This document shows, one piece after another, positions 1-5,099 of a stretch of 9,640 nucleotides of DNA. The position numbers and the translations under genes are program-made. The stretch's first letter is position 1; each line of letters begins with the position of its first letter. Where the stretch lies: the NCBI GenBank assembly GCA_030642635.1, contig DAOWNK010000108.1:1-9640 (forward strand). Reading direction: 5' to 3'. The notes below the pieces were generated by a model. The model saw nothing but the letters and a program-made list of their open reading frames with translations, searched no databases and was not told the origin of the DNA. The DNA is from Pirellulales bacterium. GTDB taxonomy: Bacteria > Planctomycetota > Planctomycetia > Pirellulales > Thermoguttaceae.

Positions 1-689
1 GGGTTCTTGGCTGCGAAGGGCGTGGTGTTGTGTTCTGACTCGAGGTTCTGGCACCTGGAGACGAAGATCAGCGCCCTTTTGACGGACTGGTCGTCCGGCC
101 CGGCGCCTGATGCGCGCAAGGCGTCGATCAGGAAACTCGTGTTCGATAGGTCGGGCCGTTTATGCTTGCCGTACCCGGCGCCGCCGAAACTCGTGCTGCT
201 GCGGTTGTGCCCTTCGTCTTCGTCCCATTGTATGCCCTTGAGGAACCGCCCGGCGTCGGCGATCAGTTTATCGTAACGCCCGTCGCGGTTGGCCTCGGCA
301 AAGCACAGCAGCGCCAGGCAGGTTTCGTAGTTGCGATACAGGTTGTCTTTTTTGTAGATGCCGCCGTCGGGACGAACGAACGTTTCGAGATATTTCAGAC
401 TCTTCGCCACCAGCGGGTCGTCGGGACTTCGGCCGTGCCGCATGATGCCGGTGGTCACCACGGCGGTGGCGCCCGGGCCGGTAAACCCCGCGTACGATCC
501 GTCGGGCGCTTGACCGGTGGTTTGCAGGAATCGGATCGCACGATCCACCGCGCGGGCGCAAGACTTTGCATCGACCTTGACAACCTCGGGCTGATCGGCC
601 GCAGCCGGCAATGTCGTCGCCGCAGTGAGCACAAACAGTGCAAACAGAACAAACCACAACCCAAACAATCCGTGTTTATCTGTGTTCAT
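1..689 (-). CDS. Exported prenyltransferase/squalene-cyclase repeat protein, 5' part only (cut by window edge)
   Basis: This gene starts at 689 and runs off the left edge, so only the first 229 residues are visible. The N-terminus looks like a signal peptide: a short polar start (MNTDKHG), a hydrophobic core at about residues 8-27, and an Ala-Ala-Ala/Asp cleavage site after residue 31. The mature part has helical repeats of the alpha/alpha-toroid type (squalene-hopene cyclase/prenyltransferase beta-subunit fold): AIRFLQ at 51-56 followed by PDGSYAGF at 62-69, then SLKYLE at 97-102 followed by RPDGGIY at 106-112, then GRFLKGIQW at 147-155 followed by SFGGAGYG at 167-174. Planctomycetes encode many such secreted proteins of unknown role. 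No cyclase DxDD motif lies in the visible part, so enzymatic activity cannot be claimed. A GGAAGGG ribosome binding site lies 8 nt before the ATG. The start codon sits inside a decamer repeat (668-697). A large inverted repeat separates the gene from groES. Confidence 0.8.
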   Translation of the reverse strand, partial: MNTDKHGLFGLWFVLFALFVLTAATTLPAAADQPEVVKVDAKSCARAVDRAIRFLQTTGQAPDGSYAGFTGPGATAVVTTGIMRHGRSPDDPLVAKSLKYLETFVRPDGGIYKKDNLYRNYETCLALLCFAEANRDGRYDKLIADAGRFLKGIQWDEDEGHNRSSTSFGGAGYGKHKRPDLSNTSFLIDALRASGAGPDDQSVKRALIFVSRCQNLESEHNTTPFAAKN

Positions 690-697
690 CTGTGGTT
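668..697. repeat. Three decamer repeats (consensus ATCYGTGTTY) across a start codon
   Basis: Three tandem 10-bp units lie at 668-677, 678-687 and 688-697, reading AATCCGTGTT-like, then ATCTGTGTTC, then ATCTGTGGTT on the plus strand, with a few substitutions. On the minus strand the junction of units two and three supplies the ATG (689-687) of the exported repeat protein, and units one and two encode its first residues. From memory, similar ATCTGTGTTCATCTGTGG strings recur in spacers of many environmental bacterial genomes. I cannot check copy number here. Confidence 0.7.
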
Positions 698-723
698 CCC
701 TTCCACGAATCGTTTACAGTTTT

Positions 724-783
724 TGTAGGGTGCGTGAAACGCACCACAAGTTGTAGTGGGTGGTGCGTTTCACGCACCCTACA
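724..783. repeat. REP-like inverted repeat, 23-bp perfect arms
   Basis: The left arm (724-746) and right arm (761-783) are perfect reverse complements, separated by 14 nt (747-760). Each arm is itself a small hairpin: GGTGCGT and ACGCACC flank a 3-nt loop (GAA or TTC). This arm-within-arm structure resembles paired REP/BIME elements. It fills most of the gap between the end of groES (795) and the start of the next minus-strand gene (689). Transcribed RNA would form a very stable hairpin that could stop or stabilise the groES message. No clean U-tract follows in the minus direction (the next bases are AAAACTG), so a classical intrinsic terminator is not supported. Confidence 0.85.
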
Positions 784-794
784 TACTGACCACC

Positions 795-1082
795 TTATGG
801 CATGACGGCCAGTATATCGTCCTCGCTCATAATCAGCAGTTCTTCGTCGTCGACCACCACCTCGGCGCCGGCGTAGCTGCCGAACAGCACGCGGTCGCCT
901 TCGCTTACCTGGTGTTCAACCCGCGTGCCGTCGGCCGTCAGCCTGCCGTCGCCGACCGAGAGGACCCGGCCCTGCCGAGGTTTTTCCTTGGCCGTATCCG
1001 GCAGCACAATGCCGCCGATGGTAACCTCCTCGGCCTCAAGCCGCTTGACCACAACTTTATCGCCCAGTGGTACTACTTTCAT
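795..1082 (-). CDS. groES: Co-chaperonin GroES (10-kDa chaperonin)
   Basis: The protein is 95 residues, the usual GroES length. It begins with the family N-terminus (PLGDKVVVKR, residues 5-14). The mobile loop that contacts GroEL lies around residues 18-35 with the GGIVLPD core at 23-29 followed by AKEKP. GRVLSVGDG follows at 38-46, then GDRVLFGSYAGAEV at 62-75, and the chain ends with the usual ILAV strand. GroES caps the GroEL cage in the cytoplasm and helps fold client proteins using GroEL ATP turnover. The ATG at 1082 is preceded by a GGAG ribosome binding site about 10 nt upstream. groEL is not next door: the following gene is an exported repeat protein, so groES is an orphan copy in this window. 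I see no CIRCE operator (TTAGCACTC-N9-GAGTGCTAA) in the leader, which instead holds a purine/pyrimidine tract pair. Confidence 0.97.
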   Translation of the reverse strand: MKVVPLGDKVVVKRLEAEEVTIGGIVLPDTAKEKPRQGRVLSVGDGRLTADGTRVEHQVSEGDRVLFGSYAGAEVVVDDEELLIMSEDDILAVMP

Positions 1083-1276
1083 GTTCGATTAACTCCGTAA
1101 TGTGTAATGAGGGAAAAGGGGAAAAGGGGGAGGGAAAAGGGGAAAGAAGAACCAATATCTGATTTCCCCTTTCCCCCATATTCCCTTTTTCCCTTTTACA
1201 TCTCTTACCAAACAACTAACAGATTTAATTTTCGCATGACTCAGCAAAGAATACAAGAGACCATTATCTGTTTTCA
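1083..1276 (-). other. Leader/spacer between the fusion enzyme and groES
   Basis: This 194-bp gap has no credible gene. About 80 bp of AT-rich sequence (1198-1276) follows the stop codon of the upstream gene and would be the natural place for a groES promoter, but I found no well-spaced -35/-10 pair on the minus strand. The rest is the purine/pyrimidine repeat described separately, ending with the groES ribosome binding site near 1093-1096. Confidence 0.5.
1097..1197. repeat. Purine tract with 21-bp duplication facing a pyrimidine tract, in the groES leader
   Basis: Reading the plus strand, a heptamer pair GTAATGT/GTAATGA (1097-1110) runs into a 43-nt all-purine tract (1109-1151). This tract is a near-perfect 21-bp tandem duplication (1109-1129 and 1130-1150; the first 17 bases are identical, GAGGGAAAAGGGGAAAA versus GAGGGAAAAGGGGAAAG apart from the last base). 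After an 11-nt gap come two pyrimidine tracts (1163-1177 and 1181-1197). The purine and pyrimidine parts are imperfectly complementary and could form a hairpin. The plus strand has five G-runs of three or more (1111-1142). The minus strand, which is the groES sense strand, has four (1166-1193). Both fit the G3+N1-7 quadruplex pattern. Confidence 0.75.
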
Positions 1277-2404
1277 TTACATGGGAGATCTGCGTATCTC
1301 CGTCGACGATACGTCCTCGCGGAACTGCTCGGCCGGCACTTCGCGGCAGATCGACCGCAGCGGCTCGGGCAGATCGAGATCGCCGAGGCGGACAAAGCCG
1401 GCGCCCAGGTCTCGGCCGAATACCAGGAACCGGCACCGCCGTGAGACAATCCGATCAAGCGCCGCGGTGCAGGCCGCCGGGTCGTTGCCGTAGTATTGCA
1501 TCTGGGCGATACGCCGCAGCGTGTCCACACCTACGATGAACGTTGCCTCTGGAAACAGCCGCGATTTCTCCTCGAACGTCGCCGTCCGGGTCAACCATAC
1601 CGCCTGGTTAGGGTCGAATTGTTCAAGACGCTGCTCAATTTCAAAATAGTCCAGCGGCGGCTTGTCGACGTTTTCGATTGACAGTTCCATGGCGACCGGC
1701 ACGCCGAGCACCTCCTCGGCGATTTCGGTCATGCGGCGATGTCCGACGTGCAGCGGGTTGAACGCGCCGGGAAAGATCGCCCCGGTCGGTTTGCCGCTCC
1801 CGCCGCAACACACCGATTCGACGCGCTTCAGCAGCAGGTCTTGCCACGGTTTTGGTGCGGTTGCGGACGATTTGTCTACATGTTCGCCTTCCAACAGCGG
1901 CAGTTCCAGATGGTTGTCTACTCCACACGCCTCGGCCACGGCGTTGATGAGCAATCGGGCGACGAGTTGCTCCTCTTCCACCCGACTGCGGCGGCCCTTT
2001 TTCAGTTCAACCGACCATGTGACGGTCTGCTGCACGGTTTGCATTGCGACGTGGGCACGATGCGGCCCGCGTTTCGGCCGATCTGTGGTCAACGCGGCGG
2101 TGCAGGCCACACCGGCCGATGGGTGCTCCGTTTCATCTTCGTTGTACTTACACGCACGGCGGAAGGCGACCATGGCCATCGCCCGGGCGGTGTGCGAGCA
2201 GCAGCCCTGCCCTGCCCCGCCGCCAAGCCAGCCGGCCATGGCCTGCCGGCAATACGGCACGATCGCTTCCAGCACGGTTCGCGACGCGCCTGGCGCCGCG
2301 AGCAACTCGGCGATTGCCCGGCTGCCGCCGCCTGAAACGGTCAGTACGATCTTCTGCGGCGAGGCGTGGATTTGCTCGATTAGTCGTTCTTTGGACGATG
2401 ACAT
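1277..2404 (-). CDS. CinA/PncC-like domain fused to NadD/NMNAT-like nucleotidyltransferase
   Basis: The protein has 375 residues in two domains. Residues about 1-165 resemble the CinA C-terminal (PncC) fold, which in that family deamidates nicotinamide mononucleotide to NaMN. VSGGGSRAIAELL (23-35) sits where the family has ESCTGG, followed by PGAS...VPY (38-51) and RPKRGPH (109-115). Residues about 205-375 are a NadD/NMNAT-type adenylyltransferase: GAFNPLHVGH (213-222) carries the nucleotide-binding HxGH, IVGVDTL (290-296) matches the GxD region, and SSTEIR (366-371) is the C-terminal ISSTxxR-like motif. NadD converts NaMN to NaAD, so the fusion could join consecutive NAD-salvage steps; that is inference. 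The canonical CinA motif is degenerate, so deamidase activity is uncertain. I recall a plant family (Arabidopsis At2g01220-like) with the same order and very similar motifs. The gene starts 27 bp after purD ends, which suggests one operon. An AGGTGA sequence lies 12 nt before the ATG, a weak and distant ribosome binding site. Confidence 0.85.
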   Translation of the reverse strand: MSSSKERLIEQIHASPQKIVLTVSGGGSRAIAELLAAPGASRTVLEAIVPYCRQAMAGWLGGGAGQGCCSHTARAMAMVAFRRACKYNEDETEHPSAGVACTAALTTDRPKRGPHRAHVAMQTVQQTVTWSVELKKGRRSRVEEEQLVARLLINAVAEACGVDNHLELPLLEGEHVDKSSATAPKPWQDLLLKRVESVCCGGSGKPTGAIFPGAFNPLHVGHRRMTEIAEEVLGVPVAMELSIENVDKPPLDYFEIEQRLEQFDPNQAVWLTRTATFEEKSRLFPEATFIVGVDTLRRIAQMQYYGNDPAACTAALDRIVSRRCRFLVFGRDLGAGFVRLGDLDLPEPLRSICREVPAEQFREDVSSTEIRRSPM

Positions 2405-2431
2405 AAAAGCAGTGTATCACCTGCTTGCAAA

Positions 2432-3706
2432 TTACGCCAACGCCTTGTCGGAGATGTCTTTCCGGCACCATGCACCGTCCCAGCGGATGCACTTCACTGC
2501 GGTATAAGCATGGAGCTTGGCCGCGGCGATGTTCTCACCCAGCGCGGTAACGTTCAACACACGGCCGCCGGCGGTGACTATTCGGTCGCCGGCGAGTTTT
2601 GTGCCGGCGTGGAATACCTTAACGTCCGGCAACTTCGCCGCTTCGTCCAGCCCGCGAATCGGGTGGCCGGTGGTATAGCTGCCCGGGTAACCCTCGCTTG
2701 CCATCACCACGCAGACGGCCGGCCGCGGGTCCCACCGCAGCGGTCCGATCTCGTCCAGCTCCTCCTCGACCGCCGCCTCTAATACATCAAGCAGATCGGT
2801 TTGGAGCCGCATCAGCAGCGGCTGGCATTCGGGGTCGCCGAACCGCACGTTGTACTCCAACACCTTCGGGCCTTGTTTGGTAATCATCAGCCCGGCGTAC
2901 AACACTCCGCGAAACGGCCGCCTGGCGCGTTTCATTGCATGGACGGTCGGCACCAGCACGTGCTCCTCGACCCAATGGAGCATTCGGTCGTCTACAATCG
3001 GCGCCGGGCAATATGCACCCATCCCTCCGGTGTTCGCCCCGGTGTCGCCGTCGCCGGCCGGTTTATGGTCTTGGGCCGGCTGAAGCGTGACGATGGTTCG
3101 GCCGTCGGTTATCGCCAGCACGCTGGCCTCTTGTCCTTCGAGCCGCTCTTCGATAATCAGCCGATCGCCGGCGGAACCGAACGCCTTTTCTTTGGCAATT
3201 TTGTTTACGGCATCGACTGCCTCGTCGCGTCCGGAGCAGACGATCACGCCTTTGCCGGCCGCCAGTCCGTCGGCCTTCACCACAATCGGCACGTCCTCGC
3301 GATCTTTGAGGTATTTTATGGCATGGTCCGGATCGTCGAATACCTGGCATTCGGCCGAAGGCACGTCGGCACTGCGCAGCAGGTTTTTACAGAATACCTT
3401 ACTGGCCTCAAGCTCGGCGGCGGCCTTCGATGGTCCGAATATCCGAAGCCCGGACTGGTCGAATGCATCGACCACGCCGGCGGCCAGCGGCGCCTCCGGC
3501 CCGACGATGGTCAGCCCGACCTCATTCTCCACTGCGAACCGAACCAGCCCTGGCAGGTCGTCGGCGGGTATCGGGACGTTTTCGGCCGACTCTGCCGTTC
3601 CGGCGTTGCCCGGCGCCACGAAAACCTGTTCCGCCCGGCGGCTTTGTGCGATTTTCCATGCCAGGGCGTGTTCACGCCCTCCGCTGCCGATAATCAGTAC
3701 GTTCAT
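2432..3706 (-). CDS. purD: Phosphoribosylamine--glycine ligase (GAR synthetase)
   Basis: PurD joins 5-phosphoribosylamine and glycine using ATP, the second step of purine synthesis, in the cytoplasm. At 424 residues it has the usual family length. The N-terminal domain opens with VLIIGSGGREHALAW (3-17) and has IVGPEAPLAAG (67-77). The ATP-grasp domain shows VVKADGLAAGKGV (142-154), QDHKPAGDGDTG (212-223) with NTGGMGAY (225-232), and the metal- and ATP-binding EYNVRFGDPE (284-293). The C-terminal domain has VVMASEGYPG (333-342) and FHAGTK (365-370). The open frame extends upstream to 3970, but the ATG at 3706 is the real start: it begins the conserved N-terminus and has an AAGGA ribosome binding site 9 nt upstream, and the longer form would overlap the upstream methyltransferase gene by about 127 nt. 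All key motifs are intact. Confidence 0.98.
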   Translation of the reverse strand: MNVLIIGSGGREHALAWKIAQSRRAEQVFVAPGNAGTAESAENVPIPADDLPGLVRFAVENEVGLTIVGPEAPLAAGVVDAFDQSGLRIFGPSKAAAELEASKVFCKNLLRSADVPSAECQVFDDPDHAIKYLKDREDVPIVVKADGLAAGKGVIVCSGRDEAVDAVNKIAKEKAFGSAGDRLIIEERLEGQEASVLAITDGRTIVTLQPAQDHKPAGDGDTGANTGGMGAYCPAPIVDDRMLHWVEEHVLVPTVHAMKRARRPFRGVLYAGLMITKQGPKVLEYNVRFGDPECQPLLMRLQTDLLDVLEAAVEEELDEIGPLRWDPRPAVCVVMASEGYPGSYTTGHPIRGLDEAAKLPDVKVFHAGTKLAGDRIVTAGGRVLNVTALGENIAAAKLHAYTAVKCIRWDGAWCRKDISDKALA

Positions 3707-3776
3707 CAGATGGGTTCCTTTTATTGTGATTACCGGAATTTTAGTGTGAAAACCGCAGGCAAGGAAGGGGTGATTT

Positions 3777-3823
3777 GCCGCTTGCGGCTTCGCACGGCCA
3801 ATATTGCTCAGCCGCAAGCGGCT
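3777..3823. repeat. Inverted repeat with GCCGCAAGCGGC cores, between the methyltransferase gene and purD
   Basis: GCCGCTTGCGGCT (3777-3789) and its reverse complement AGCCGCAAGCGGC (3810-3822) form 13-bp perfect arms around a 20-nt spacer. Each arm is also a small 5-6 bp hairpin with a 2-nt centre, so the layout parallels the element at 724-783. A third copy of the 14-bp core is at 7369-7382. In the minus direction the hairpin is followed by AAATCACC rather than a U-run, so it is more likely a REP-like element than a standard terminator. It sits in the 137-bp gap upstream of purD. Confidence 0.75.
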
Positions 3824-3843
3824 TACAGCCCCGCCGCTTTCAA

Positions 3844-5055
3844 CTAGACGGCATCGAATGAAATCTCGCCGACCGCACCGAACAGGCCGATCCGCACGAT
3901 TGCCTCTCGTGCGCGTTTCGGCACCTCGCAGCGTGCCGTCTCGTGCTGCCAGTCGAATGTGCCTCGCCACGGTCCCAGCACGCGCTGGCCCAGCACGGCG
4001 CGGTTCTCGTCGTAGAATGTGACGGCAAGGACGGGTTGCTGGCGTCTGGATTGCCCGGGCCGGATGCCGCTGCCGCGAACCATGAACGAAATTTCCAGTT
4101 CATTGATTTTCCGTCCATCGACGGCCATTCCTTGCAGCGCCCGACAGCCACGGCCCGGTTCCGAGTTGCGGAACGTCACGTAGTTCTTGCCCGATGGGGC
4201 GTCGTCATCGACAACCAGTTCGAGTTGCCGCTGATAGTGCCAGCCGGTCGGCGTTGGCGGGTCGCCGGTGGAAAGCTCGAAATCGCCGTTTCCGATCGTC
4301 GGATTCGACGGGTCGGGCAACACCTCGCGGCGCTGCTCGGCCCGGCCGGTCATCGGCACGAACAGCGTCGGGCGGATCGCCTCGGGGACCATCTTGCCGC
4401 CGGTCTTTTTCAGCAGATACATCGTTTGTTGGTATCGTCGCCCGACGGGCACGACCATCCGGCCGCCCTCCTTGAGCTGTGCGACAAGTGCCCCCGGCAC
4501 CTGCTCCGGCGAACAGGTTACTATGATCTTATCGAACGGTGCATGCTCCGGCCAACCCCTGTAGCCGTCACCCACCCGGACGTGGACGTTGTCGTACCCG
4601 AGCCGTTTTAGCGTGCGTGCGGTCTTGCGCCCAAGCGGCTTGACAATCTCGATGGTGTAGACCTCGCGGACCAACGGGCTGAGCACCGCCGCCTGATACC
4701 CGCTTCCGGTGCCGATCTCCAACACCTTGTCGCCCGGCTGCGGGTCGATGGCTTCGGTCATGTATGCCACCACGAACGGCGGGGATATCGTCTGAGACTC
4801 GCCGATCGGCAACGCCATGTCCAGGTACGCGTATTTGCGCTGTGCAAGCGAGACGAATTCGTGCCGGGGTGTGATACGCATCGACTTGATCACCCGGCCG
4901 TTTTTTACCCCGGCGGCGACGATCTCCTCGTCGACCATAACGTTCCGGGCGTCGGTCAGTTCGTCGAGCGACTGTGCCGGTGCGGCGGTTGGGTAGAGCA
5001 TTGCCGCCAGCGCCAAGCAGTGCAACACACACCGTAATTGAATTCGTTCGATCAT
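3844..5055 (-). CDS. pcm: Exported protein-L-isoaspartate O-methyltransferase with C-terminal beta-sandwich-like domain
   Basis: The enzyme family transfers a methyl group from S-adenosylmethionine to isoaspartyl residues in damaged proteins, starting their repair. The chain has 403 residues, against roughly 210 for ordinary PCMT. A signal peptide is visible: MIERIQLR, a hydrophobic stretch 9-20, and an Ala-Pro-Ala/Gln cleavage site after 28. The PCMT core spans about 30-240: R..MV..EIVAAGV (37-50), MRITPRHEFV (59-68), LPIGESQTIS (82-91), SAM motif I VLEIGTGSGY (111-120), VGDGYRGW (161-168) and LKEGGRMVVPVG (194-205). Residues about 250-403 add a separate domain, NGDFELS (256-262) with GWHYQ and a C-terminal GEISFDAV, that resembles galactose-binding-like or CBM-type jelly rolls. 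The frame opens at a TTG (5091), but I choose the ATG at 5055 because it starts the signal peptide and follows a TATAAT box (5070-5065) by 9 nt. No strong ribosome binding site is present. Confidence 0.92.
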   Translation of the reverse strand: MIERIQLRCVLHCLALAAMLYPTAAPAQSLDELTDARNVMVDEEIVAAGVKNGRVIKSMRITPRHEFVSLAQRKYAYLDMALPIGESQTISPPFVVAYMTEAIDPQPGDKVLEIGTGSGYQAAVLSPLVREVYTIEIVKPLGRKTARTLKRLGYDNVHVRVGDGYRGWPEHAPFDKIIVTCSPEQVPGALVAQLKEGGRMVVPVGRRYQQTMYLLKKTGGKMVPEAIRPTLFVPMTGRAEQRREVLPDPSNPTIGNGDFELSTGDPPTPTGWHYQRQLELVVDDDAPSGKNYVTFRNSEPGRGCRALQGMAVDGRKINELEISFMVRGSGIRPGQSRRQQPVLAVTFYDENRAVLGQRVLGPWRGTFDWQHETARCEVPKRAREAIVRIGLFGAVGEISFDAV

Positions 5056-5059
5056 CACA

Positions 5060-5091
5060 TTTACATTATACGTCACCTGGGAGATAATCAA
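5060..5091. promoter_or_regulatory. Two overlapping divergent sigma70-like promoters
   Basis: Plus strand: TTTACA (5060-5065), a 17-bp spacer, then GATAAT (5083-5088), only 11 nt before the radical SAM ATG at 5100. Minus strand: TTGATT (5091-5086), a 15-bp spacer, then the perfect -10 box TATAAT (5070-5065), 9 nt before the methyltransferase ATG at 5055. The minus -10 box overlaps the plus -35 box by one base, and the minus -35 box overlaps the plus -10 box by three, so the two could not easily be occupied together. With usual start-site spacing both transcripts would have leaders of only a few nucleotides, matching the weak ribosome binding sites of both genes. The assignment is by eye only. 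Confidence 0.5.
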
Positions 5092-5099
5092 AAGAAACC

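Noticed and set aside
162..728. 188-codon open frame on the plus strand
   Set aside because: It is antisense to the exported repeat protein, and its C-terminus (FICVHLWF) is merely the decamer repeat read in another frame.
1198..1276. CIRCE operator or sigma32-type promoter for groES
   Set aside because: I searched the leader by eye for TTAGCACTC/GAGTGCTAA and for a well-spaced promoter pair and found neither.
1662..2507. 281-codon open frame on the plus strand
   Set aside because: It is antisense to the CinA-like/NMNAT-like fusion gene and runs into purD. No motif or ribosome binding site supports it.
2801..3847. 348-codon open frame on the plus strand
   Set aside because: It lies antisense to purD, whose motifs are unmistakable. 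Its own translation has no recognisable domain, and long antisense frames are expected in GC-rich coding DNA.
2432..3970. Longer form of purD starting at 3970
   Set aside because: The extra 88 residues have no similarity to PurD, overlap the methyltransferase gene, and include translated repeat. The ATG at 3706 has a proper ribosome binding site and family N-terminus.
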